The position numbers and the translations under genes were made by a program. Source: Gracilariopsis chorda (taxonomy: Eukaryota; Rhodophyta; Florideophyceae; Gracilariales; Gracilariaceae). Taken from it: a stretch of DNA of 21,384 nt. The notes under the pieces were generated by a model. That model saw only the letters and a list, made by a program, of their open reading frames with translations, did not search any database and was not told the origin of the DNA. How positions within the stretch are numbered: position 1 is the first letter of the stretch; the number at the start of each line of letters is the position of its first letter. Positions 8,308 through 17,891 of the stretch are shown one piece after another. Location of the stretch: NCBI GenBank assembly GCA_003194525.1, contig NBIV01000646.1, positions 1-21,384 on the forward strand. Reading direction: 5' to 3'.

Positions 8308-11300
8308 CTAGGAAGCGTTGAGAAACTTTTGCAATGATTCCGGAATGAGTCCCTCCGTCATCGATTGGTTCAAGTACTTGAAGGCGTGAGGGTTGATCTT
8401 TGTCAATGCGTCAGCTAGGTTCAAGGGTCCCGGTATCCAAATCAACTTGTTGATCTCGTTCGATTCAAAAGAATCACGTAGTCGAGCGACCGTGGGTCTC
8501 AATCGAAAGTCCTTTTGCTCGTGGAGAGTCGAAATGGTGGTGAAAAGACCATTTGAGTCGACCAGGAGTGTCAGACGAGGGCGTGGTCGATTCCCATTCA
8601 TTGACATAATGTAGGCAAGGGTTTCAGACATGTGTATTGCTCGATCAGCTGTGTACGCAGCTGCCAGGATTTCTGCGCCAGCCGATGAGAATGAAACACG
8701 GTTTTGCTTTGAGCTATGCCAATCGATGTGGTGGTGCACAATGCCATTCTTCGAGTCGAATATTACGCCAGTTAGCGAGCCGGTTTGTCCATACGATGAC
8801 GTTCCAGAGGCTGCATCACTCAGGCTGAGTACTTGGAGAAGCTCAGGTTTGCTTTGAAGTGGTTCTTGCGGAGATTTGAAGTAAAGGTGAGGTTTCAGGG
8901 AACGAATGTGTGTCAGGGCAGCGTTAAGTTGACGAATGTTTGACACTTTGAGTTTCGACACATATTGCTGCATCTTGCTAGCGACAAGAGAAGCTTGCGG
9001 GAGTATGCCATGTCCCAGGAAATTCAGTTTGCCAGTTAGTCTCTGATATTCCCCGATTTCCTGTAGCGTGCAAGGTTCATCGTTTTGTTTCTTGCGCGAA
9101 GGGGTGAGATCAATACGGGTAATTGAGCTCAGGAATTCATCCATGTTGATGGATACGGAGAAGTCTGGGTGTTGTCGAATGAAAAGACGATTGAACACGA
9201 TGTCTGACTCAGAGCTGAATCTTCCAACATCAAACTTCGCAGATATGGACTTCTGGAATTGTTGGATAGCTTCAGGCTCTCCAGCGAAGATCATGTCGTC
9301 GACAACTTTGGCAAGGATAAGCGTGAGCTTACTTCTCTTCCACAGAAGAAAGAACTGAGGAACACCAGGAAGATCGACGAATCCCTGCTCAAAGAGCCAG
9401 TTCTCAACACAGAGTTGCCAAAGCCGGCCTGACTCTACGAGGCCGTAGGCTGGGGCTAGGAGTTTCCATACCTCATCGACAAATTTCGTCCATCCTCGTG
9501 GAGGTTTCATGCAAATGTCCCTATTCAGTTTTCCAGCTTGAAGATATGCGGATTTTACATCAAGGGAGGCGAGAGTGAAATGAAACACTGTCGCAAGAGA
9601 TAGAAGCAATCTAAGAGTAGGAAACTGGGCCGTTGAGGAATCAGAGCACAAATCGTGCTTCTGCTTGTCTTTGTTACCATGAGGAACAAGACGACACTTC
9701 AGTTTCAACTGGTTGCTTTCCCCATCGTGCTTGATTACGAAGAAGTGATGTGACGAAATCAAGTTGGCATTACGAGGAAGAGAGCGTATGGAAACAGGTA
9801 CATAGGCCTTCCGTTCGGCATATGACTTCTTTTCCTTTTCAATAGCCTCATCTAGCAACCAACGTGGGGCACATTGAAGTTTATGCTCCGACAAAGGTTC
9901 GTTGCCGAGACATTGATAGAGGTTTCGGAGTATTGTCTGCTTTGCGGAGGTCAAGGTCGTGGATTTAGGCACGGTGCTCTTGACTGAGGCGTACTGACCA
10001 ATATCCTTTGACGGGTGGTTGACTGGTGTGACCAGTGCGCTTTGAGCAAGGTAAGCAACGCTAGAGGGATGATCATTCCAATCGGCATAGTCGGATTGGT
10101 TGAAGTCAGTGTCGAATGGAAAAAGAGTTGGTAGGTCATCTGACACTGTCACTAACTCGTTGTTTTGTGTGTTGTCAACGGGTGGTGAAATTGGACTTTC
10201 CGAGGTTGGATTTGTGGCCCGGTCAAGGACAAGTTCATTCCATCCAAGTTCTATTTCTTCCACTTCGCGAAGTAGGTTAGACTTGGGTTGGAGGCGTAAG
10301 TCTTCATACGCTACCGTATGGCTGTATCCTTTGAGATTCTTTGTCGAGGATACGATTACATAGTGTTCACTCGCTTCCTTGACGAATCCGGAATACCATT
10401 TTCCTCGTTTGGTTCCCTTTTTGAAGAAGTACACAGGGGTGCTAGGTTTAAGGAGAGTTTGGTGGAGGCAGTTCACATTCCTCGAACGAATGAAGCGATG
10501 GAGAGCATGGCGAGCAGTTTTCTCGTAATATGCGGAGAGAAGCTGCTTGCTGACGGGGGTCTGATCGAGTCCTGACAATGCGGGACGGTATCCACGCGCA
10601 AGTTCAAAACTTGACATGAATCTTGAGCCTGTGAGACTGTTCTTAAGAAAGACCGCTCGAGCGACAATCTCTTGATCAGAGTGAACTGGAAGTCCGTTAG
10701 CGGCAGCGAAGCCTCTTTCCTTAATGAGCTTTTGGGCAAAATATCGAATAGCTTCATGAGATGATTCTGCAATGCCTAACTTGTTGTGGCGTCGTGCAGG
10801 CCGAGGTTTGTATTGGATGTTGTGTGAGGCGCACATGGTTAAGAAGTCGCCCTTGAAGAACTCAGGGTCCGCTGATAGTTCAACGGGTGGTCCGTTGATG
10901 CTAATCTAGTGGGTATTGAGACACTTCGACGCTTCTTTCATTGTGCGTGAGAAACACAGGGCCGCTGCAGAAAATCCCGTTGCAGCGTCCTTCATGTGTA
11001 AAATTGGAAGGTTTCCAAGTTCCGCGATGAACATGAAATCCAACTGCACATGTTCGTTGAACTCTTTCAACAACCGAGAAAACGAAACCTTGCGAGATGC
11101 AAGTGGCCTTCCTGTTGAGGCACAGGTCTTGCAAGATGAGTACGCCTCACTTAGCAGTGACTCCAAGGTTCTGGTTAGTACTCCTGCACGGCTACAAATC
11201 CTTTTCATGTCCCTTGGATTGAAGTGTGTGTAGAGGTGGAAACGCTTCGCGAATCGTTCCTCATTTTCGATTAGTTTCTTGGCAGAGCGTCCTTTCCTGG

Positions 11301-11798
11301 GTTGAGCCAACATCGATCTTACGGAAGTTGTGCATGAAGGAACGAGCAGGATATGAATTCTTTTATTCAAGTCACTTCCTGTGTGGTAAGTTGGTATAAC
11401 AACCGGGACAGAGTTCGAGACAGTTCCTGTTGGGGCTTTGATCTGGCTTTGTTCGCCGAGAATGTCGCATTGTGAAAGAACGTCAAGTCCAATGAGCAAA
11501 GGGCAGGTTCCTTCAACGACGTAGAAATGGATGGAAAACGAATTTTCTCTCTCATCACTGCTGTGGAGAGTCCATTTGGCGAACGTTGGTTTGGCATCTA
11601 CACAGTCTTTGCCAAAACCATGGAGGAAAGGCGAGCAGTCAAGATCTTCCAGAACTATTTCTATCCCCATTGACGTGCAAAGTTGGGCAATAGAGTCGAG
11701 TCCACCAACACTTTTTGGACAACCAGGGTCGATAATGGGGTTCGGATCAGTTGAAAAGCTTATGATGTCCGAATTGGCTCCTTCCCCCGCAGTTAAAG
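8308..11798 (-). pseudogene. pol: Copia pol, copy 2, one nonsense codon and one frameshift
   Basis: This is the better-preserved pol. A single open frame from 10836 to 8308 covers the integrase C-terminal half, RT and RNase H, and another from 11670 to 10906 covers protease and integrase N-terminus. Visible signatures are the protease DPGC (about 11700-11736), integrase H-x3-H and C-x2-C (about 11245-11125), integrase D in SADPEF and E in GIAESS (33 residues between by my count), RT LDVKSAYLQAGKL, the RT catalytic VVDDMIFAG (about 9290-9310), RNase H SDAASG, AGAEIL and LLVDSNG, and LADALTK near the end (about 8400-8420). Two lesions are seen: a TGG to TAG change after SKCLNTH (about 10903-10905), and a fifth C at 11784-11788 that disconnects protease from the upstream overlapping frame. 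Copy 1 has neither. Confidence 0.9.
11792..11798 (-). promoter_or_regulatory. Possible +1 frameshift site at the gag stop, copy 2
   Basis: The CTTTAAC heptamer is the same as in copy 1, with TAA at 11793-11795 ending gag. Here the extra C at 11784-11788 disrupts the pol frame a few codons further on. Confidence 0.35.
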
Positions 11799-12424
11799 AT
11801 GACTGCGTTGAGAGGGGTTGGAGCCCTGACGAAAAGACTTGTCGTTGGTGTCAGGTGGCTTTTGATGAGCGTATTTTTCCTTTCGAAGACGTTTGGTCTG
11901 GAAACTCGGTTCTTTGCATTGCGAGTCGCCTCTGATGTGGTCCCTCTTCCCACAATCGTAGCAGTACGTATCCTTGATGTCCGTTCTGCGCTTCTTGTTC
12001 GAACCTTGTTTACCTTTCGACAAGCGATTACGAGAACTGAGATCGGATGGTCTGCGAGACGAGGCTGAACCAGGGTTATCGGAATGCTTTTGGAAGGCAG
12101 CGAGAGCTCTTTGGATACGGTTCTCAACCAGGATGTCGACGGGCTGAGTAGCAATGTTCTCGATGTCGTTCTTGGTGTACTGCTTTTCCATCTTCTTCGA
12201 AGTGAAAGCAAGGTTTCGTATCACCGTGACTGCGTCATCGAGATTCAAGCGACGTCGAGGAGTTGTCGAGAACATATCGTCGCTAGTATGCGTTTCGTTG
12301 CTTCCAGTTTTAAGATGATCGATCTGCTCCCTGTTCGAGTCCAGGAGTTGACTAACACCTTGTACCATGTCAGTAGCTTTGCGACGAACGGTATTAGCGT
12401 TGTCGGTAGGCTGTGGTACTGTTT
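11793..12424 (-). pseudogene. gag: Copia gag, copy 2, 5'-truncated
   Basis: Only the C-terminal half of gag remains, about 210 codons, in one unbroken frame that includes the zinc knuckle CYDCGKRDHIRGDSQC (about 11930-11980) and a lysine/arginine-rich tail. The T at about 5227 that breaks copy 1 is absent here, so this is the more credible version of the nucleocapsid. Upstream of 12424 the open frame continues by chance to 12707 through unrelated sequence, giving a chimeric ORF that should not be read as a gag N-terminus. Confidence 0.8.
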
Positions 12425-12427
12425 CGT

Positions 12428-12712
12428 TTGCCCAGTTCCAAGAGATTATGAAAGATGTACTGGCCACAGGAAAGCCGGTACAATCCAATGAACTTTTGGA
12501 CCAAAACTGCGGAATTTGAAAACTGCAGAGACGGTTGGGCAGAAAGGATGAGTCTCGAACAGAGCAAGGATTTAGTACAGTGGGTACTGTGCATGCTCCT
12601 AAAGATTGGCTGTTACGGAAGATTCCTAATGGAGTATTCCTATTTTCTAACTGGTGCCACGTGGGCACACCATTCCAGAGGAATGGTTCCAGCGGATTGC
12701 GATTCAACTAGG
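12428..12712 (+). pseudogene. Unrecognised coding-like remnant
   Basis: A plus-strand frame of about 93 codons has one internal TGA (near 12520) and ends at TAG. Its content looks protein-like (FAQFQEIMKDVLATGKPVQS, later PKDWLLRKIPNGVFLFSNWC), but I do not recognise the family. It begins at the breakpoint of the truncated copia copy, so it may be the 3' part of whatever lay there before. It could also be chance. Confidence 0.3.
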
Positions 12713-13069
12713 CAGTATAAACTAACTTAGATTTTTATAGGACACAGTAGATAGTCGCCGCCGAGGTCAGCGTGCGGCACTGTATATAGTGCGCCGCTGG
12801 AAGCTCTACCTCCGGTGATGTAAACCAAGCACCCTTGAGGTTTGTTCTACCTCGTCTGGTTCAACCTCGTGATATTCACCTTCAGGTACACTATTAAGTC
12901 ATCCTCTAGGTGTGGTTTCTAAGGCACCGATACCCAGCGCGTCTCATAGCAGCACCTGTAGGATTATCGTCAGTCCAGTGAACTCGCTCTCCGCTTGGTG
13001 GTTGCGGATCTCCTTTCAGGATTCCCCCGGTCTCCGCTCCTATATTAGGGAGACCATTACCTATTGGAA
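12713..13069. other. No gene recognised; small palindromes
   Basis: No coding signature was found on either strand. The one visible structure is an imperfect palindrome at 12774-12796 (GCGGCACT against AGTGCGCCGC) with TATA in its loop. Confidence 0.4.
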
Positions 13070-13740
13070 CTCATCTGTTAGGCCGAATATAAAAGTCCTA
13101 TTTTACCGAAGTTGTGCTCACCACTGGCTGTACAACAACTAATACCATAAACTTCTATCGCACCCCAATGAATGACAGAAGTCCTCCCTCTAACACAGGA
13201 TGACAGGCCCTAGGGCTCTGATTTCAAATCATACCAGTAATACGATAGACCATGTAGATCATCAAATTTGAACTTCTTCCCATCCATAAACCCAACTTTG
13301 TTCCAAAAAAAGTCTTCTTTTGATATGTTTCATCGAGCTCATTAAAGTCGTGCAACCTTATGATAATCGGTGATATATAGGGCTTGCATAATCTTTGAAT
13401 ATTTAAGCGTGATATAATTGTTTTAGTAACTGCTGTACGTAGCAAACAGATATTTTGAGATTTAGAACTTCTTTTCAGATCCCACGCTCTACAATTACGT
13501 TTACGTGCCATATAAAATAGCACAGTGTTGCTGCAGCAACAGTTTGCCGAGTATTTTTTTGCAATAGGTTTTGGAGTTCGTTTCGGATTTGAACTTAAAC
13601 GGCTCCAAAAAGTTCCAAATGAGCGTTGTACGTGCTTCAGTTTTGTCATGGGGAAAGCGTCTAGCAGGGAATGATTTGTGACTAAGTTTTCTGCGATTCA
13701 GAAAGCCATAGTCACCGCTGTTCGAGTGAAATTTAGTCAA
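13070..13740 (-). pseudogene. Tc1/mariner-type transposase remnant
   Basis: Read on the minus strand in shifting frames, the stretch at about 13306-13222 gives WNKVGFMDGKKFKFD followed by HGLSYYWYDL. This closely follows the Tc1/mariner pattern around the first catalytic Asp (F-S-D-E-K-K-F-N-L-D-G-P-D-G...Y-Y-W-x-D-L). Further on, HWGAIEVYG matches the W-G-A-x-x-x-x-G block of the same family. Upstream sequence to 13740 is open in two overlapping frames and may be the N-terminal DNA-binding part, but I cannot identify it firmly. The second catalytic Asp block and C-terminus are not visible. The usual D-E after F-S is D-G here. It is a cut-and-paste transposase relic with frameshifts and stops. 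Confidence 0.6.
13520..13537. repeat. Perfect 14-bp palindrome
   Basis: GTTGCTGCAGCAAC is its own reverse complement and lies within this interval, inside the Tc1/mariner remnant. It may simply reflect coding content. Confidence 0.5.
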
Positions 13741-13871
13741 ATTTAGTCACTTCTACAGCAGCTTTACTCTTGTACTATCTCGTAAGCAATGAAACGTAAT
13801 ACATGTCTAAACGCATCACCCTTTGGGTGCATGAACCCGTTTTGATGGAGAGAGCCCTTTTTGACCTGGTT

Positions 13872-16164
13872 TCAAACAAAAACCCGTGTCATTTCGAACA
13901 TTTCCAGAGTACTGGACAGTAACAACTTTCTTTGATCGCCTTCCCTCCTGGCTAGATTCCTAAAACTTCTCTCAGCACAGGCACAGTATGCTTGAGAGGA
14001 CAGCCGAGCTCGTGCAACGGTGTAGAAAAGCACATGGCTAATCATTGTAGACGTTTGATTCGCTTCTTCCCAGAATAATAGGGCAGCACTGGGATCCCTT
14101 CTACATGTTTTCTCTAGGACCTCGCCAATTGTATCGTGCAAAACACCGAAGAGGACCTCGAGTCTCTCTGCTCTAGGAGCCAGGGAATTTTCAAGCTCAA
14201 CAGCCTCCTGAAAAACAGCTAAGAATAGAACCTTTTTTTACGCTTTTCGATCATTCTCTGAGCAGTCCAGGGTATCTGGATCACATTCATTCACGTCCAT
14301 AATTGCAGCAGCCTGAAAAAGAAGTAGACGACGTGCTTCACGCAAGTCTTTGTCCAGTTCGGACTCTTCATCTTTGTTTGGACGCCAATAAGCTGCCTCT
14401 TCGTCAACACGTTCCCAAAGAGCTCCTAGTCGATATGCAATGCGGTCGGCCAGCTTGATGGCTAATGACTTCGGGTGGTTCCTGGTCAATCCTATTCGAC
14501 GAGCGTCATCTCTTTATTTGTCGGGAGGAGCAGAGCTTGGCCTCGTTGGCAACGCATACACTTCAAATAAGTCATTGGTATCCTCAAAAGTAATTTCAAG
14601 AAGGGACTCAGTATTCTCCATAGACTACGCAGGCATCATGGCACTAGCCATAATCATCACTGTCTCATGTAGCTCACGGATTAAACGCAGCACGCAGGAC
14701 ATGGTTACTTTGCGATCGGCTTCCAGCTGAGGAATGAACCTGCGAACTTCTGCAAGCACAGTAATGAACTATGCGATAACATCTTGTTGATCTTTTGAAA
14801 GCCTAAGGAGGTACGCCAAACTTATTTCGAGCTGTTCAGCTACTTCGAAGATATTATAAATCCGACACAGATACATAGAAATCGCAGCAGGACGAGAATG
14901 CCAGCGCGTGGGAATATCGTGCTTGGGCCTATGCAAGCAAGCTTTGGTAATCCCTCCTCTCCTTGCTTTTGAGCTAGCAGTTGTGCCGCCTATTGGTGAT
15001 GATTAAAGTACGTCGTCACCTGTTTCACATGGTCCAGATACGTTTTCTATACAGTACCATGCTCGAAGACATAATTATCTGCCAAGGCCAGCGTTTGGAC
15101 CACGCAATGGATAGAACCATCGTATTTGGTAAGCAGATCAACTCCCAGGGCTGTGGTGGCTTCATTATTGATAGTACCTGTGTGTGCGCAAAAATTTTCA
15201 GTGCCCACAATTTGATTCTGTTCTAGTATTTCCTGCACAATATAGCGTAGCTTTTGAATGCTCTTGGACGCTAATCTCATGTTCAGAGCTGCTATGGGAA
15301 CGCTAAGCATGTTCCATTGCTTATGTATATAATGCCATGTCATTCCAAGGATTGGAGCAAACAGCGCAACGCTCTACCCGTCTACCGTTATTAATTATGT
15401 GCGTATGCCTGTAACAGAGCGTCATAGGATGCGGCAGACAGCCACGTAGGTGTCAGACAATGTTTCCTCCGTCATTTCTTTGCTCAAAAATTTTATGCAA
15501 ACCCCAAACATATCAACGAATCCTTGCAAGACCGACGATGCGATCTGAGAAGAGTAGGCCTCCATAAAGCACGAAAAAATCACAACAGACACACATTGCA
15601 GAATCCTAGCCGGAATTTTGACCGTTTTTAACGCCAAAAGTCCGCTCAAAGCACCCCCATTGCTGGGCGTGAAGTATTATTGTATGTCAAAGTCCCGTGC
15701 TAGACGAGCATTTTGCCTGCACTCCTGCAAGGTACGAGATTTAAAGGCAACTTTAGTGGCAGTGCTATTGTTCAGAGAAAGAAGATTGTTCTGCAATGCC
15801 AAATGTTTGAACTTGTAGAGAACGATGACGTTGCTCGTTGATAAGCTCATATTTATGTCCTTTTCATTACCACAGGTATCGCAGATAAACTTCAATATCT
15901 ATTATTACCATGCAGTGTAGCAGCAATAGTGTTCTAGAGTGACACCGTGACGCTCGAATCACGTCCAGGTTCTATCTTGCGACGTCTCTTTTGTCTTTTA
16001 CTCTCCTGCTCTACAAGACGCTCTTTCGTCATCTCGACTGGTGATAGCTCTCTTATTTGGAGAGACTTCGAAGGGGCACTTTGCTCAGCTGATGAACGTG
16101 ACTTACCAGGCAAGGAGCAGGTGGCCTTATGGCTTTTCCGGTAAGTCAGCTCCAAGAACACCAC
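13872..16164 (-). pseudogene. hAT-superfamily transposase, degenerate
   Basis: Several frames together give a hAT transposase from N to C terminus. First comes a basic N-terminus with RQKRRRK (16164-15934), then a BED-like zinc finger (FICDTCGNEK then a Tyr-Lys-Phe-Lys-His; 15895-15677). A middle region follows (15649-15422), then the catalytic-core section with DGSIHCVVQTLALADNYVF (15343-15047), resembling the hAT C-x-x-H-x-L-N-L block. DIPTRWHSRPAAI (about 14910-14870) matches the widespread D-x-P-T-R-W-x-S motif. A charged linker (14489-14238) precedes the C-terminal dimerisation domain DPSAALLFWEEANQ ... CAERSFRNLARREG (14141-13872). In-frame stops near 14620 and 14515, one near 14775, and several frameshifts make it non-functional as written. 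No terminal inverted repeats or 8-bp target duplications were found by eye. Confidence 0.82.
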
Positions 16165-16229
16165 AATTGGGGAGAATCTTGTTTTGGAGCATTTTGAAAA
16201 TGGATTATGAAATGGAGTCGATGGTGGCG

Positions 16230-16480
16230 GCCTTGTAAGTACCCAAGTTTACGGTCGTACAGATTTCATGACGGTCTTGACTAGTGGCTATATATTCCTC
16301 ACAAGTAGAAGTTGGTTTGTTGAGACCATACACCTGCAACATATGAGCGAAAATGGGCATGACTCTTCACAAATGAGTCAGCATTTATTTCACGCCATAT
16401 TTGAAAAAAGCAAAAGCGTTGCGACGTGCTAAAAGGCTTGCAGTGTAAATTCTTATACTGAAACAAGAGTGAGAAAGGCC
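16230..16480. other. No gene recognised
   Basis: This lies upstream of the hAT transposase (minus strand). No coding or RNA signature was seen; it may be the 5' untranslated end of the hAT element. CAGTGTAAATTC at 16441 resembles a hAT terminus, but no matching left end was found. Confidence 0.35.
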
Positions 16481-16483
16481 TTC

Positions 16484-16548
16484 GGCCCTACCACTCTTTC
16501 CTGCAGTTGTGACGTCTGCATCTTGCCTGCAGGAAAAGTGGTAGGGCC
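16484..16548. repeat. Long imperfect inverted repeat (22-23 bp arms, 20-nt loop)
   Basis: The arm at 16484-16506 (GGCCCTACCACT...CTGCAG) is complementary to the arm at 16527-16548 (CTGCAGGAAA...GTAGGGCC) with only a one-base bulge. It folds into a strong hairpin. It could be a small foldback element, a transposon end or a small-RNA precursor; nothing in the sequence decides. Confidence 0.75.
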
Positions 16549-16578
16549 CGAGCTTGAGCGGTCACAAACCTGAGAATG

Positions 16579-16604
16579 AAACGTTTTGATTGTCCAAAAC
16601 GTTT
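16579..16604. repeat. Perfect 10-bp inverted repeat
   Basis: AAACGTTTTG and CAAAACGTTT are separated by 6 nt. A further 6-bp hairpin, GGCGCA-GTT-TGCGCC, follows at about 16678-16692. Together with the hairpin at 16484-16548 they make this an inverted-repeat-dense spacer. Confidence 0.7.
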
Positions 16605-16772
16605 GATTATCATTGGCGGAAAAAGTCGGAAAAACAAAAGACTCAGAAAATGAATGTGAAGAACGGTTTTAGGTGCTGGCGCAGTTTGCGCCAAAAAAAA
16701 CAAAATCGTGCATTTTACTACTTTTTTAAAGGGCGCGAAGGTCGTTGTCGCACAAATCCTTAGTTAGGTTAG

Positions 16773-17354
16773 ACAAGTACAAGCGGCCTTCGGCCGCGGG
16801 CAGCGCTGCGCGCCGCTGAATTGGGGTAGTTCTGGGGGATCTGTAGGCCATTCCTACTTGCTATCGCTCGCAAACGGCCAGCAAACCAACGAGGGCTGCG
16901 GCGCTGAGAGTGAATATGGAATGGAGTTGCAGCTGAGCGCTCGCGCGCTAGTGAATGGCTGGCACTGCAGTTGTGTATGTAGAGTACAGTAGATTAAAAT
17001 TGGCTGGCACCGCCAAAGTAACTGCAGTTCCACCCACTGTGCAGCGTTGTGGCTGGCACTGCTGCAGTGCCAGCCACTTGGCAGCTGCGGCAGTCAACAT
17101 GCAGCAGCAGCCAATGAGCTCTGAGCTTTGCTGCTGCGGCTGCGGCTGCTGAATGTTTTGATTGGCAGGGAGGCATGAAAATTGCATGCACTGAAGGGGG
17201 CGTGCAAGGGGATTTTTGGCGCAAAGCCTCTCGTCAATCAACAACACCCCCCTCATACATGTGTAAATCATTATAGTACGGGGTGGTGTTGAGATGTTGC
17301 AGCAGCTGGGAAACTCATTTTCTTAGGCGTACGGTCACTAGTTACCAGTCACAT
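16773..17354 (-). repeat. Helitron-like unit 1 (about 582 bp)
   Basis: This is the first of four diverged head-to-tail units. On the plus strand it begins ACAAG, then the hairpin GCGGCCTTCGGCCGC (16783-16797) and a second GC-rich palindrome. Read on the minus strand, the unit ends with hairpin, five bases, CTTG, then T, the layout of a Helitron 3' terminus. Inside are GGGGGATCTG, a 25-bp palindrome built on GGCTGGCACTG (17051-17075), a CAGCAG/CTGCTG-rich block and a tail ending CATTATAGTACGGG (to about 17282). The last 70 bp are unique to this unit. Confidence 0.65.
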
Positions 17355-17891
17355 ACAAGTCGAAGCGGACTTCGGCCAAGGGTGGCGCTGTGCGGCGCTG
17401 AACAGGGGTGACTTTGGGGGATCTGCAGGCCGCTTATGCTCGCTAACGCTCGAAAACGACCTGCAGACCCATGAGGGCCGCGGCGCCGAGAGTGAATATA
17501 GAATAGAGTAATAATTGAGCGCCCATGCGATTGTGATTGGCGGGCACTGCAGTTGTGCATGGAGAGTACAGTGGAATGTAATTGGCCGGCACTGCCAAAA
17601 TGACTGACTGCTGTGCCAACCACTGTGCAGTGGGATGGGTAGCAGTGTTGTAGTGCCAGCCACTGAGCAGCAGCGGCAGTCAACATGCAGCAGTATCCAA
17701 TGAGCTCTGAGCTTTGCTGCTGCTGCTGCTGCTGCTGGTGGTGGTGAGGTTTTTGAATGGCAGGGAGGCGTTGCGCCAGAAGAGGTCTATGCATGTGCTG
17801 AAAAGGGCGTGCGGGCATGTTTATTGGTGTAACTCCTCTGTTCAATCAAGATTTAGGTGCTCATACGCTTGTAAATCTATGGAATGGAGAG
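17355..17891 (-). repeat. Helitron-like unit 2 (about 537 bp)
   Basis: It has the same order of blocks as unit 1 but is more diverged. The head is ACAAGTCGAAGCGG with a mismatched hairpin (17365-17379). It includes a longer GCT/GGT repeat (17716-17747). Confidence 0.65.
17716..17747. repeat. (GCT)n/(GGT)n microsatellite
   Basis: About seven GCT copies run into GGTGGTGGTG. Shorter versions sit at the same place in the other units (e.g. 18694-18712), so the repeat is an inherited, expandable part of the unit. Confidence 0.85.

Larger units (their letters stand above)
6479..12424 (-). mobile_element. Ty1/copia LTR retrotransposon, copy 2 (5' end missing)
   Basis: Nearly identical to copy 1 (offset 6754), it covers the shared LTR, the antisense ORF, pol and the 3' half of gag. 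Similarity to copy 1 ends at about 12424, inside gag, where unrelated sequence begins. The 5' half of gag, the leader and the right LTR are therefore missing. The head-to-tail arrangement with a single shared LTR could come from LTR recombination, from one element inserting at the LTR of another, or from misassembly. Confidence 0.85.

Noticed and set aside
11793..12707. A 304-codon minus-strand ORF as a complete alternative gag
   Set aside because: Residues from 12425 to 12707 have no similarity to gag of copy 1; the ORF is a chance fusion across the breakpoint.
12911..13197. A solo LTR with TG...CA ends and TATAAAAG at 13088
   Set aside because: The flanking 5-mers (CTAGG and GGATG) do not match, inverted ends are weak, and the right part overlaps readable Tc1/mariner transposase on the minus strand.
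13501..13740. BED zinc finger of a second hAT transposase (IWNFLEPF ... YCKK)
   Set aside because: The tempting W...C pattern lacks a convincing C-x-x-C and His pair, and the adjoining frame clearly matches Tc1/mariner, so I assign it there.
16769..16797. CTAA at 16772-16769 as a canonical Helitron CTRR end of unit 1, 10 bases after the hairpin
   Set aside because: It is followed by C rather than T and is not present in the other units, whereas CTTG-T five bases after the hairpin recurs in four of five heads.
16948..17845. ORFs of 100-167 codons with glutamine and cysteine runs in the repeat array
   Set aside because: They are translations of CAG/CTG repeats and of the repeat units in several frames; none is conserved in frame among the units.
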